DNA from: Artocarpus heterophyllus
Lineage: Eukaryota; Streptophyta; Magnoliopsida; Rosales; Moraceae
Direction: 5' to 3'
Assembly: GCA_025403435.1 (NCBI GenBank)
Contig: CM046345.1
Coordinates: 3,479,052 to 3,543,051 of the forward strand
Length of the DNA: 64,000 bases
Part shown: positions 23,552 through 37,163 of the stretch, one piece after another
Layout: every line of letters starts with the position of its first letter
How positions within the stretch are numbered: the stretch's first letter is position 1
Program-made: the position numbers and the translations under genes
The notes under the pieces: model-generated
Databases searched by the model: none
What the model saw: the letters and a program-made list of their open reading frames with translations, nothing else
Told to the model about the DNA's origin: nothing

Positions 23552-25557
23552 ATGGACGAAGACAAGGTAGCTTTTCTCAAAGACTATGGCGGTCTCTACG
23601 GCTACCCAAACTCTCCCAAAAGCATCGACGAAATCCGAGCCACCGAATTCAAACGCTTAGATGGTCAGTTACTCAAGCTTTTTGTGTCTAATTTTGATCA
23701 TCTTCTTCCTTCGATTCCGAGAAAATCAAGCTATTTTCTTTGTTTCATTTGCTCAAAATTTTTTATTTTTAAGTTGAAAGTCAATCTTTTTTTGTTAATT
23801 TTTTTGTTCGGAAATGAAATTGTATTTGTGTTAGGTCTTGTGTATTTGGATCACGCTGGAGCGACTTTGTACTCCGAGTTGCAGATGGAATCAATCTTTA
23901 AGGATTTAACCAGCAATGTCTATGGAAATCCTCGTATCCTGTTGCATTAAACTTTTAGTCTTAACATTGTCGAATCAGATAGATTTTGGTCAATTATCCT
24001 TTTTTGAACACTTAATTAATCACTTTTAACTTGATTTCCTTTTGAATTAATTTTTTTATAAAAAAGGGTGTGTTTTCACTTTTTCTGATTGTTCATGAAC
24101 ATGTTTAGTCAAGGACCTTAATTGAGATACTAGATAGCCAAAGTGATTCCGGCTCTGCCACTTGTGATATAGTAAGGGAAGCCCGCCAACAGGTAACATT
24201 TGTCTTTATTTTTGGTGTCAAATTCTTGAAAATTTTGTGATCATTCTCAGTCTTCAGCTTTTCAATGTAATTTTTTAGTGTTTGAAAATAAGGATTGTTA
24301 AGATTTTTCGCCAGTTCGGAAGTCAAAAAAGTCATTTACGCTACAGTACGATGCAAGTACTTTGCACAAATGTATCCGCTAATCCAAACCAAAAATATAA
24401 TGGAAACTTGGTGGATAGTAATTTTGTTGGTTGTAATGTCTGTGGCTTATTGTTGGGCTTCTTGATTTGCTCTCATATAGGTTCTTGACTATGTCAAAGC
24501 TTCCCCGAAAGACTACAAATGCATATTCACTTCTGGGGCGACCGCGGCGTTGAAGTTGATAGGAGAGGCCTTTCCATGGAGTAGTCAAAGTTGTTTTACA
24601 TACACAATGGAGAATCACAATAGTGTTCTTGGGATTAGAGAGTATCCTGTACAATGTGTGTCTCAGTTAATTTGACATCGTAATGTACATATATTTTTTT
24701 TTAATGTACTCTGTCTAGAGTATTTTCTCGCTTGCTGTTGCATTTTTGTATCATGACTTTGTGGCCCTTAATAAAAGCATTAGATATGCTCTCGATCAAG
24801 GAGCTGCAGCTTTTGCAATTGACATTGAAGAGTCTGTGCATGTTTCCAATGGCACAGTCGCATCTATGAGAGTCTCACAACACCGGGTACAGAGGAGAAA
24901 TGATGCCAAATTCCTTAAGCACGAGCCAAATGGTAAGTCCGAGAGGACAAATCAAAAAAGGGAATGCAAGTTTTTTGTTGTTATAACTGATGATGGCAGG
25001 GTAATCATATCCATTGTCAGTCCTGTGTGGCTAATTTTCTGATATTTGCACAAGGACCTCTTAACTTTGCAGTTGGGATATTGCTTTGGGATCTTCACAA
25101 TCTTAGTGATATTATAATCACGCAACTAGTTTCACCACATGCTTTACCTTATGCAGGTGATGCATATAACTTGTTTGCCTTCCCATCAGAATGCAATTTC
25201 TCTGGTTTGAGATTCAATCTTGATATGGTGAAGATGATAAAGGAAGATTCTGCAAGAATTTTGGAAGGCTCTCCATTTTGCAAGTACGTAATAATTACAA
25301 GATAATTATTGGCTAGTTAACTCGATCCTCTTTTTTGGAAAAAAGAAGTTTAAATAAGAGCTTTTCCTCCTCGGCAAATAGAGTGACCTTTTCCATTGAC
25401 ATACAAGCATTGTTTTAAAATCACTTCCAACCGGAGTTCAAGGTTTCTCATGGGTTGTATAAAGAGGCTTACAATATGCGATTCCGATTTTTGAGGCGCA
25501 CTCTTGTAAGCCTTGGGCCCTTGGGGTGTTTGAGGCTGAAATAAGAACTTTGAGAAG

Positions 25558-25592
<35 letters not shown>

Positions 25593-28500
25593 GTGGGGGT
25601 TTGGGGCTTGGAGAGGGAAAAAATGAAGAGAGAAGATTATTAAAAGATGTATATATTGTACATGGGCTTTTAATAATGCTAAAGATGGAAAGCAAACATA
25701 GAACGAGGAGAACAGAAGAAAGATGAAGGAGATAAACTTTGGTAAGCTTTGTGCACGTTATGGCTAAGCTTAGCATAACAAAAGCTTCTTTCTCCTTCAC
25801 GTTTCTTCTCTTTGTCTTGTTCTAGCCTTATTTTTCTCTTTTAATAGCTTTGTGACGCACAATCATAAGCTCATTTTGCGTTCCTTATCTTGTCTTTCTT
25901 AATTTTCTCTCTTCTTTTTTATTGCAAACCAAGGCTTAAGCCATAAATGCTCCACATCCCAAGCCTTAGGGGTGTGTGCACCACCAATCAGGAGCACAAG
26001 CTTCTTTGTTACACCCATGAAGCGTAAGCTATGAGGCTAGCTTCTTGCCTCGAGGAGCATGCCTATAGAGATTTTTGAATAGCATAAAATTCTACCCCAA
26101 AAGCATGGTGCAACACCTGTAGCTGCAGTGATTATGACTAGGAAATTCTGCATTTGTTTGAGTTATGATGGCTGATGCTTATGCTAGGCATAATCTTCTT
26201 CTAGCCATATATGTGAACCACTTAAAAGTCTCTTGTATATTAGTCTTTTGTGTCTGTTGTTCGCTTTTGCGTTCTTTTTCTTTAGTAAAAAAATGGAGAA
26301 ATGAGAGCTGCTAAGCATGTCTGTATTGTCTGCCTAGTTAGACTTTATATCTATCACCTTACTCTTCTTTCGTCCTCATCACTTGCCCCCCCTTCCCCGT
26401 CACTCACTTCTTATATCACAAATAGTGGGCACTGGATGGTCTTGATTGATGCTGCGAAGGGTTCTGCTACAGAGCCACCAGATCTATCGCTGTATCCAGC
26501 AGATTTTGTTGTCATATCTTTCTACAAGGTACATGTGTATGTACTTTTGAATTTAGCACCAGCACGTGGTTTACATTAAATTTGATATACGTTCTTTATC
26601 CTTGTTTTTTTTTTCATTTGTTTTGGTGGTTTAGCTATTTGGCTATCCTACTGGACTTGGAGCTCTCGTTGTTCGAAATGGTAAGCAATATAGTTTGAAA
26701 TAATTGATATTTTCTTACATCATCGTATGATGGTGGTGCGAACCTAGGTAATACGATCATCCAGTCACCCTTGTTGTCTCTTTAATCTTTAATGTTTTCC
26801 CTTTTACTTTTTTGTTCTTGCTTTCAGGTGTTATTTCTTGTTGGACGTTAAACCAAATTTTTTGGTCCTATGCTTTTGCTTTATTTAAACTTTTCATTGT
26901 TTAAATCACAGGTGCTGCCAATGTATTGAAGAAGACTTACTTTAGTGGAGGTTGGCTCCTACTTATCTTTCACTTAATTAGTACTTAGTATAGTTTTTTC
27001 ATTAGTTAACCATGATATGATGATTACATTACAGGCACAGTTGCTGCAACGATTGCTGATATTGACTTTGTTAAAAGAAGAAAAGGCATTGAAGAGCTGT
27101 TTGAGGATGGGACCATTTCATTTCTAAGCATTGCATCTATTTCTCATGGGTTTAAAATTCTCAATTCCCTAACCACATCTGCAATAACTCAGTAAGTTTA
27201 ATTTACTGGTTACCTTCTTGTATTGTATGTAATGTTTCGATGGTGTTGCTTCATATATATATGTATGTGTGCATATATATGATAATTTCCAAATCATACA
27301 ATGTATGCATGTGATGTATGTTTTTCCGATCATAATGAGTCTTTCTTCTCCAAGGCACACAACATCACTCGCCATGTATGTGAGAAAGGTGCTTTTGTCC
27401 TTGCAGCATGGAAACGGAGCTAGGGTTTGCACACTTTATGGAGCTGAAGCTTCTAAGGTCAGTTTAAACCAAGTACTTTTGCATGCATCTGTTTCTGAAT
27501 GTTTTCACATTTTTTTGTAAATTTTTTAGTTTGGTAATTCTTTTCTTTGACAAATCAATATAGTAAATTATTATTTCGTATCTTTGGCAAGTCAACATCG
27601 TAAATTATTATTTCATAAATACTGTTTTCCCATGCTTCTTATCTCATTATTCTTTCTAGGTTGTAAAGGAAACAAATCTTACATACGTTGAACTATCATC
27701 TATTAGGTGTCATGTCATGATGTTGGCCCTATTGTCTCATTCAACTTGAAAAGGCCAGACGGTTCTTGGTATGGATATCGCGAAGTGGAAAAGCTGGCAT
27801 CTTTGTCTGGAATTCAGTTACGGGTAAATTTCAGAAAATTTCTTTCTTGCCTTCGCCTTATAGTTTTCAATTTTCAACTTTATTACCATTATTTTAATTA
27901 TTTATATCTTTTCATGCTTTCATTTTTAACATTACACGTAATCCCTGGTTGTACTAATTGAGAGTTGCTTCCTGGTGAGTTTGGATGGTAGAAAAATCAG
28001 GCATGTCTTTTTCACCCTGCTTTTCTGTATAGACAGGATGCTTTTGCAACCCTGGTGCATGTGCAAAGTATCTTGGATTGTCTCACGTCGATCTTCTTTC
28101 AAATGTTGAGGTGCTTGTTGTTTTATTTTCATCAGCAGTTTCCATTCTCTACAACAAATTTCATTCTATTTGAATATTTTGTGTATGGAAATATACTTTT
28201 GACAATTGAGCTTTTCTTATTAGGCTGGCCATGTTTGCTGGGACGATAATGATGTAGTTAATGGGAAACCAACTGGAGCTGTGAGAATATCCTTTGGTTA
28301 CATGTCAACATATGAAGATGCCAAGGTAGACTACTATTCCAAATACATATTGAGCTGTTTTAGGTAAAAATGTGTGAGCAAAAGCTGGAGCTTTGATTTC
28401 CAAATTTTTATCCTTCTTGCCCATTCTACATTATATTTATAGGTTGAGATGGATAAAATGTGAAGAATATACCAAAGAATTGATAAAACGATTCTTTTGC

Positions 28501-31500
28501 CCATTCCAATATGTCATATCCATCGTTATTCTTTTCTTTTCATTTTATAAATTTTGCAGAAGTTTGTTGATTTCATAACAAGGTCTTTCGTAGCATTACC
28601 AAATCAGGCTCCAAGTTTTTACAAGTTCAAGCAAGGTCCATTCCCTTTCCTGATGAAGGTTATTTATGTGCTGCCTCATTTAAATTTGAAATTTAGTCCT
28701 AGTTGCATACAACATTCTTTACTTTTTGTTTAGTTTAATTATTTCTGTTTCCTTGATTGTGCGTCACAACATTTTGTATTTAAATCCACAATGTTTCAGT
28801 TCTGTTCATGTTAAAGTGCATATTCTTTTGGAGTTTGTATTCTCCAATGGTTGCAGCATATAATTAACTTTCACAACCTTCGCTATTTTTGGTTCCTCTA
28901 GGCAAGACTTGCTAGTTTAGGTCAGCCTTAAAGTCGTCATACAAGGACAATCAGAAAAAGGAAGTTCCAACACGCATGTTGGGTTACAATGTAAACCTGG
29001 ATCGTTTAATTATTTCACATTTAATTGATGGAGGGTTTTTTTTTTTTTTTGCATCAATTATGCTGATTCTATGTCCTTTAGTTTAATATTTTAGTTTGAT
29101 CAAAGTTGACCTTTTTGATCCATGTGAAGTGATAAACTGCAAACACTTGGAAGCTTGAATATGCATAGCAAATTTATTTTGTAATTTCATTGTTGTATTT
29201 GATATATGAAATTATTGTAGGTAATCAAGCCGTACCTTCAACTACCAAAGTAACCCTGAAATCTATTGTTATCTACCCGATAAAATCATGTGCAGGATTC
29301 AGCGTGCAAAGTTGGCCTTTAAGCAGTACAGGTAGCTTTTCTCTCCATATATTTGTTATATCTGTCTTGCACAGAGTAATGCAACGCCTTGCAATTACCT
29401 TACAACCAGAATTCAAAAGGAGTAGTCTAAAATTTGTTTGGTGCTGTTTAACAAAAATTGTGAAGAGAAAAGAGAGGGAAAAAAGGGTTCATGCTAAAGA
29501 ATCAAATCACATGGGAATATTGTCTTAGTGAAAGAGATTGATGCTTTTTAGTGGATTTGTAAACACCTTTTAAGTTAATGGCATCAAATTTCTTTAAAAG
29601 AATTGAGCAGTTTTTTCCCTCATTGTACGATATATTTTGATCAGGTCTGAAGTATGACCGCGAGTGGGTACTCACAAGCCTAACTGGAGAAATTCTTACA
29701 CAGAAGAAGGTGAGCTTTTATTTCTTTTTGGGCATGTTCTTGGTTACTCATCAATACAATTGTGTGCATGTTATGAGAAGAGTTCATTGTATTTCTTGCT
29801 TGAATGCCATATCGAGGATGTTTTACTTTCATTTTCTATTCTAGCCACGTGCTTAAGACATTTTGTTTGCGTTTTAATTTTATTGGAACTTGGTTTATAG
29901 GTCCCAGAAATGGGCTTTATAAGTTCTCTTGTCGACCTCAATCTAGGAATATTGTTTGTGGAGTCACCACGCTCTAAAGTGAGACTATCAGTCAATCTCA
30001 TGTCAGATCCTCGGAAAGAAGAAATTAATATACATGGCCAGAGGTAAGGCACAGTATGTTGTTGCTCCGTGCACTATATTTTAAAGCATACAGCCCTTGT
30101 GAATCAGTTTTCATGTCATGGTTTCAAATTTTCAGCAAACTAATATGGGATAGTTGGGCTAATTGATGCTAATTGTTGGTAGGAGATAGGCAGCAAATAA
30201 TTATATTTATTCCTAATTAGTATCTCAGCCGAGTATAAAACATCTTTTGACTACTAAAGGACGGTGTTTTTTTGGTCATTCAACATCAAAAATTTGTTCA
30301 GGTCTTGGCATTTCTTGTCAGCGCCAAGATTGAAACTGATCAAAAGATCCTTGGAATCATGAGCCGAAGTATTTCATGTGATAATTATGGAAGACCTCTA
30401 AATGCATTGAAGACTAAATCATTTGTATAATTCCCTCCATTTTTTATTCATTCACATTTTTGTTCATTTCATCTTTTTTTTTTTTTTTCCTTATTAGATA
30501 TGAAGTCCAGGTTTATGACGATGGAGTCAATACTTGGTTTAGCAGTGCCATTGGGCGACCATGCACTTTGTCACGCTGTTTCAGTTCCAATCACAACCTT
30601 TGCTTGAAGGATAACAAAAATACAGGAATGTGCAAAGATATGCGGGGTACATTGAATTTTGCAAATGAAGCTCAATTCTTATTAATATCTGAAGAAAGCG
30701 TAGCTGACCTTAACAACAGAATAAGCATAAGTATGTTCTCACACTTTACCACTTGCACGTATGACTATTTAAAATTCTCATCGTCAATGTGAAATAATCC
30801 TCGATGACAAAAGACTATCTTGATTCTTAATACACTTTGGAAACTGGTGATGCATAAGGTGGAAAATTAGGTTCCAACATCTTTAATATCAATGAAGGGC
30901 TGAAAGATGATATCAACGAGTTAATCTAAAGAAAATAGTCTAATTGATGTGAGAAAGGCCCACAATGTGATGCATTCTAGGCGTGGCAATATGGAAGCCA
31001 TAATGACCATAGAACGCCAACACTTCAAAAATATCGCATGCATTATAAGAATTATTTTGTTTATGGTTTATTTGAATTTTGAGACTTACGCCACTCTTTA
31101 ATTGATGACAGAAGATGTGCAAAAAGGTTCACAAGGAACAGTAGCTCAAGTTAATCCAATGAGATTTCGGCCTAATCTCATCATATCTGGAGGTGAGCCA
31201 TATGCTGAAGACGGGTGGAGAAATCTTAGAATCGGGCATAAATATTTCACCGTAAGTTCTTCTAATTTTAAACCGGCAATAATTATTTGTGGATACAGAA
31301 TTCTATGGATGTTCATCTCTGTTGTCTTGCTTTTTCATAATCTTTACATTTTGATAGTGACTTCTTACATTGGCACAAACTAACGTAGACATTGATAATT
31401 CTTATACAACCTTGTTATAGCAATTAATAATGTTAGAGACATGCACTAGTTACGTTATATATGTCAAACAATCAATTGTATGAACATCTTCATCTCTTAG

Positions 31501-31908
31501 ATTGGATATCTTTAACTGCAGTCAATAATTTCATTTTATGAAATAATATATTCTCGAGTTTCTTTTCCAGTCTTTAGGTGGATGCAACCGTTGCCAGATG
31601 ATCAACATTGTTCATGCAGCAGGACTTGTGCAAAAGTCAAATGAGCCTTTGGCTACTTTAGCATCCTACCGGAGGCTGAAGGTCAGCCATGATCGATTAG
31701 TCAAGTTTGCATTTCACCATTACTATTTCTTTTCGACTTTGGTTTTTTTATATGTTTCATACTTCATAAACACTAAAGCAAATTGATCATCCCTAAGCAG
31801 GGGAAGATTTTGTTTGGGATTCTTCTGAAATGTGATGGGAGCGATGAAATACAAGATGATGATATGTGGCTCCAAGTGGGAGAGGAAGTGCATCCAAATT
31901 GTATTTAG
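23552..31908 (+). CDS. ABA3: Molybdenum cofactor sulfurase (ABA3/LOS5 type), 23 exons
   Basis: Exons: 23552-23663, 23835-23933, 24134-24192, 24481-24641, 24784-24932, 25157-25283, 26426-26528, 26635-26680, 26912-26950, 27035-27191, 27355-27457, 27707-27823, 28033-28110, 28224-28325, 28560-28658, 28902-28920, 29221-29331, 29645-29709, 29901-30043, 30498-30730, 31112-31251, 31571-31681, 31801-31908. All have GT-AG borders and join in phase to 826 aa, against about 820 for the family. The enzyme exchanges oxygen for sulfur on the cofactor of aldehyde oxidase and xanthine dehydrogenase, which is needed for abscisic acid synthesis. The N-terminal part is a NifS-like PLP domain: start [28 protein letters not shown], Lys270 in SFYKLFGYPTG as PLP lysine, and the cysteine motif GCFCNPGAC (427-433) holding the persulfide Cys. 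The C-terminal MOSC part begins near residue 525 ([13 protein letters not shown]) and includes [10 protein letters not shown]. No frameshift or stop was found. Exon 16 is only 19 nt. Confidence 0.96.
25561..25591 (+). repeat. 31-base G homopolymer in ABA3 intron 6
   Basis: An uninterrupted run of 31 G is followed by more G-rich sequence. It lies within the 1.1 kb intron 25284-26425 and encodes nothing. The collagen-like or proline-rich frames across it are artefacts of the homopolymer. Confidence 0.95.
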
Positions 31909-32210
31909 CTCCAAGATTCCTTTCTATTAATGGAAGAGCGATATTCGTAGGCTGAAGCTTATAGATCAGTTAGGATAAAATAATGCAGTCCTCGCAAATA
32001 TCCGGAAACAATCCTTGTAGATGTCGAGAAATCGGATCAGAAAACCAGCATAGGAAAAACCTAGTTACCGTCCTTCACGATAGAGAGAAGCTAGCTCCAC
32101 TGTCCATAATCTTTAAAGTTGCAGCTTCCAAAAGAATGGGATGACACAACGCACCCCGACCTGTGCAAGAAAATGCACACTTACAGAAACTGCTTACGCT
32201 TGTATACTGA
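31909..32210. other. ABA3 3' flank
   Basis: This is the probable 3' untranslated region and downstream flank of ABA3, ending at the MITE. A polyadenylation site could not be fixed. Confidence 0.5.
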
Positions 32211-32739
32211 GGGTCCGTTTGACAAATAGATTTAAATTAATGATTTGATTTAAGTTGGTATGATTTGAATTAGTGGTTTGAATTGTTATCTAAATTGACG
32301 TTTGGATGTGCTTTTAATTTTTAATCTGAGTATTGAATAAAATTGGAATTTGTGTTTGGAGAGGTAGTGAAAATAGTTTTTGATTTATCAACAAATCTAA
32401 TAAAATCTTAATGTTAATGATTCTAAAAAATATGCAATATGAATCATAATTTATTTATTTTTCATTAGGAACACAATAAAAAAAAATTATCTCAATTAGA
32501 TAACAAATGGAAAAGTTTTGATTTTTTTCCTCAAATATAGAAGATAGAATTTTAATTTTTATTGTAGCTGAGATATCCGAGTATTAAAAGTTTCGGGGAG
32601 TCAGAATTTTAAAAACTTGATTCTTGATACTCAAAAGATTTAGATTTTGGAGGAAATAATCACGTATCTAAAGGATTTTTAATACTTAAATCTAAATTTG
32701 AGTATAAAGAATCTAAAGAGTTTTCGAAACAAACAGACC
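32211..32739. mobile_element. Tourist/Harbinger-like MITE (529 bp), copy B
   Basis: It begins GGGTCCGTTTG and ends CAAACAGACC as an imperfect inverted pair, flanked by TGA on both sides (32208-32210 and 32740-32742). It aligns along its length with 9194-9715. It is non-coding. Confidence 0.85.
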
Positions 32740-33596
32740 TGAATGTCCAGAACAACATAAATCTATGTATGTATACATACAAACCCAGCTGACAATTCTG
32801 AATTCTTTTATGTTCTTTTTTCCCCCAAAAAAACTGTTGAAGTGACACTAAATATATCATTTTGCCTTCACTTCTTTTCTCTTGATTTTGTATTAGGTAT
32901 TAAATTCGGAGTATATTTTATGTCAAGAGTTTATCAAACGCACTCTGAATCATTATATGGTTCGCCTGGACATTCGTCTTTGCAGAAGTGAGGATGACAT
33001 CCACAATGTATGGGGTTTACGTTTAGGACCTGAAGGGTAGAGGTGAGGAGTTTGTCTAAGAAATGGAGAATTGTCAAAAATTACCCAGCATATCAAATAT
33101 GTTATTGTTATACTTTGTATTGACATTTGTATTAAAAATAGTTTCAAAGTTAATCAGTTGCTTAATCTACCATAAGTTGTAAAGTTATAAAGTTAATCGT
33201 CAACCACTAAACAATAAATAACCATTGAAAACTCGTTTATATATATATAAACTTATTTCTATATATATATATATATAAAAAATTCGGCTTTCTCTATATA
33301 GATATATATGCTCAGGCTCAAGCTATATATTTTTGAAAAGCGTGAAAATTTCAGTTTCAATTAAAGTTTTTAGTTATTTTCTCATTTGATTTTCTGTAAC
33401 TTATCCAATCTCAATATAGGTAGTTACAATCCTAAATTAAAAACCGTATATAATGTCTAATGAATATCGGACTTAATTGGGCCATGATTAAAAAAAAAAA
33501 AAAAAAAAAAAGGCAATGCAAGTTCAATTTCTCTACTTACACCATCTTAAAAATATAGAAATCGTTTAATTTGAAAGTTCAAAATAGAATCTCCAC

Positions 33597-33600
<4 letters not shown>

Positions 33601-33627
<27 letters not shown>
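33601..33627. repeat. (TA)n microsatellite
   Basis: Perfect dinucleotide run in intergenic DNA. Confidence 0.95.
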
Positions 33628-35479
33628 CTGAAGAAAAAAAATCACGTCATAACAAATAAAACCTTTAATAGATATTTTTGCTTTTTTAGCACCTTTTCCC
33701 ATATTTTATACGTTAACCTATACAAAAGAGGCTATCACCTCTTCTTCCTATGCTATGTTACGGCCGCCGGAGTTGCTCCTCAGCCGCAGTGACAAATAAC
33801 TACTTTTCCCTCCATGTCACTTAAATCGAAAAATCCAAACCTATTAAAAAAATAAATAAATCCCAAATCTTCACCTGTTTTAGCACATTTAACGGATTTT
33901 GCCTCCAAATCTCTCTATTTTACAATGAAGAAAGAGATATCTGTCTCATTGAAGCATAAATCTATTTCATAAACAGACCAAATTTCACCTCATTGTAAAT
34001 TTCAGTGCAGGAAGATATTATTGATTTTGCAAAAATCATTCGTAATTTCCTAGTGTGGCAAAAGAAACAAGTCTTCTAAAGTATAACTTTATAAATAGTT
34101 AGAATTATACATAAGCAAACAAAAACATTACATACATGATCTCTCTCTCTATATATATACAATATACAAACACACATGCATAAGCATGAGTGTCTATAAG
34201 TACCTTGTTTTTATGGATACCTCGTTACCTTTGTTGAGAACATCTTTAGCCACTTAGCTGGGTGTTTCCATTGTCAAACTAATAGAATCTATTATACACA
34301 CACACCAACACAACCCGGGCCGAAACCGAGATTGGGCTTTGACTTCGGGCTATCAGATTTTTTCACTTAATTCAGCCCATAATTTTTTCAAACCAAGAAG
34401 GTCGGCCCGGCCCAGAATTTTACCCTCAACCCACCCAACCCAACCCAACCTGCGTGCAGGCCTGTCAGCGAGAATTAAACAGACAGAAACAAAGATATGA
34501 ATGAGGAAATAAGCAAAGGGTATACCTACATACTAATACAAACAAACTATATATTCAAATTTCATTAGTACTAGTACAATTTTGCTATGCAGAAACAACA
34601 AAAAAAATGTTTTACATATTATATATTATCATATGCCTTTTTGCTTTGGAAACCCCATTGTTTGCTTCCAGAGTCTCTTTTTTTTTTTTTTTTCCTTTTA
34701 AGCTTTTGATGGAAAAATTCTTCCACATGAAGTTGTACACGCAGAAAAATGGACCTTCACATAAATGGCCAAATGGGTTATGTATAGGTTGATTCCTTGT
34801 ACCATCAACAAGTCGACCTCGATTACGCTATTAATTAATAACAAATACATTATATATTAATTCCACTAACAAAATTTACTTGTTTAACCCTCCAATGACC
34901 CTTGTCATTTACATTATTGTCCCAGTTCTAATCATTGTCATCACAACAAGATAGAACAACTCTCATGCAAAATTCAAAAAAAGGGGTTCGGTACTCCATA
35001 TTTTGACGAACATCAAATTGATGTCTTGTTATATGGAAATATATAAAAAATACATTAGTATTTTTAAAAAATATTATTTCGGTACCTGAGGTCAATTTTT
35101 AGTAAGATATTAGTTGATGTAGTGGCTTGTGAAATCATGTTGATGTAGCATTAGTAAAGGGATTTGTTTGAAAAATATTTTATTCAAATGCAATGAAAAT
35201 AGGTATTAAAATTTTTCTAAACACATAATGAATTAACTCATGTTGTTATAAAAATTAGTCACGCATGATATTTATTCTTAATTATTTGGCAATAAACATC
35301 TATTGAGGCCTTTACAGCTTCTCAACCTTTCGATCTAGTACAGACATGTTCCGTGGTTTAGTTTTTTTAGTGTTCCAAAGGTCATTTTATGTTAATTTTG
35401 TAACTTTATTAGTAACCAAATTGTAGCATTGCTGACCCAGTATAGTGTTAGTGTCTTGTATCAAAGTGGTTCTATACTT

Positions 35480-35690
35480 TATGTGGTGTTTGAAAAGGTA
35501 GTAGAAACAGTTGGTTAAAACCACCTTCACCGTAACATGTGAAGGCTTTACATTGTAGTAATTTTTTTTATTATTATTATAATATGTGAGAGCTTTACAC
35601 TATTTATAACTGATTTTGTATAACTAAATTTATAGTGAGAACTGTGATTCTCACCGCTTAGTTAAACTGCCGGTTAATTCATCTACTTTT
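35480..35690. repeat. MITE-like repeat, AAGCTCT(C/T)ACAT family
   Basis: It begins near GGTGTTTGAAAAGGTAGTAG and contains GTGAGAGCTTTACACT, the reverse-oriented core, plus a second core-like block. It is non-coding. Confidence 0.5.
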
Positions 35691-36784
35691 CATAAATAAT
35701 GGTAAGTTCAGCTTGTTTTTGTATAGGAAAGCTAAAACAAAAACAAAACTATGCGGGGCGGGCCCACCCAAATAAAGGACCAGGCCAGGGCCTATATTTG
35801 TTTGGGCTGCTCTGGTCAATGTCTGGACCAAACATTTGAGCTTCCAACTGGCTCAAATTGACGTCCAGGGCGCAGGGTAAGGGAAGGAAATGTGTAACAT
35901 GTCAGACAGACAGATAAGTTCTAACTTCTCTGTTCTCACGCAATTGTTCTTCGTTGTTGTTGATTTTTATTTTATTTTTATTTTTTCGTGGAGATTGTTC
36001 TTGGTTGGTTCCTTATCTTTATTTCAATACAATTGACTAAAGTGGCTTTATTTAAATTACAACATCTACAGGACAATTGACAAAGTTTGCTTTTCTCAAA
36101 GTGGAAAAATACTGGCCTTCCAGAATATACTCGAAAACAATGAACTCATGGGGCCTTATATTTTCAATGAACAGGTGTAGAATTCAGGATATTTCAACTT
36201 AATGAGCAGAAACTTAGGCCTTTTACCCCAATAGAGAAAAAAAAAAAAAAAGAGAAAAAGAAACAATATCCTGGGACAATAAAGTTTCTTGACTATGGAA
36301 TTTTGACTTTGTATTCATTTTTCAGGTCATTTCCTTGACTTAAGAGACTTTCTAGATCTTTTGGCTGCTGTGCTGTCATATTTCTTAACTTCTAATCTTT
36401 TCTTTTTAGTCCTTTTGAATTTTATTATGGTTTCATTTCCTTTGACAAAGTTGTGTTGTATCTCTCTGTTTATATTATATTATTATACATAACATGAAGT
36501 CATGAGCATGAATCTGTCAAATGCCAAAAACACCAGCAAATTAATGCACCCTTTGGTAAGACATGAAGGGAATACTATTCTTTCACATGTTGCAACAAGT
36601 TGAATAGACAAAGGGGAAAAAATCTTGCCTCACAAGAATTTGAATACGACAAGATGGCTTTTTTCTCCTATATTTATGTACTTGAGATTTAATGCTTGAG
36701 TTTTACACTAAAGAAAAACTGACATTTCACCTATATTAAATTAGACAAAAACTATATATTACGGCAAAAGAAAAAGTAATAGGT

Positions 36785-37125
36785 TGTTTTGAGAGCCTAA
36801 TGGTTTCAACCAATTTTCGTTAAGACTACTGTAGCATGTAAGAGCTTTATACTGTAACTTTTTTTTTCTTGACACAGCAATATGTGAGAGTTTTACATTA
36901 TAGCAACCAAAAATTTTAGTTAAAACTAATAATACCAAACACCATATAAGGAGGGAGAGGGAGACCATATTGAGCATAATGGTTTTAACCAATTTTAGTT
37001 AAAACTAATGTAGCATATGAGAGCTTTACACTGTAACTTTCTTTTGACATAGTAGAATTTGAGAGTTTTACACTGTAGTAACCAAAAGTTTTGGTTGAAA
37101 CTGAAAATACAAAACACCTTATAAG
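36785..37125. repeat. Two tandem members of the AAGCTCT(C/T)ACAT MITE-like family
   Basis: About 36785-36955 and 36975-37125 are similar to each other. Each has ATGGTTT(C/T)AACCAATTTT, a GAGAGCTTTA(T/C)ACTGTAAC block, a GAGAGTTTTACA block and a terminal CAAACACCATATAAG or AAACACCTTATAAG. They look like two side-by-side insertions or a tandem copy. Confidence 0.6.
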
Positions 37126-37130
37126 ATGGG

Positions 37131-37163
<33 letters not shown>
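37131..37163. repeat. (GA)n microsatellite
   Basis: GA repeat with one TA interruption, adjoining the MITE-like copy. Confidence 0.9.

Noticed and set aside
23333..23950. 205-residue frame overlapping ABA3 exons 1 and 2
   Set aside because: It reads through ABA3 intron 1 and upstream poly-A tracts. The spliced ABA3 model explains the conserved part.
25438..25800. Proline-rich and glycine-rich frames on opposite strands
   Set aside because: Produced by the 31-base G homopolymer inside ABA3 intron 6.
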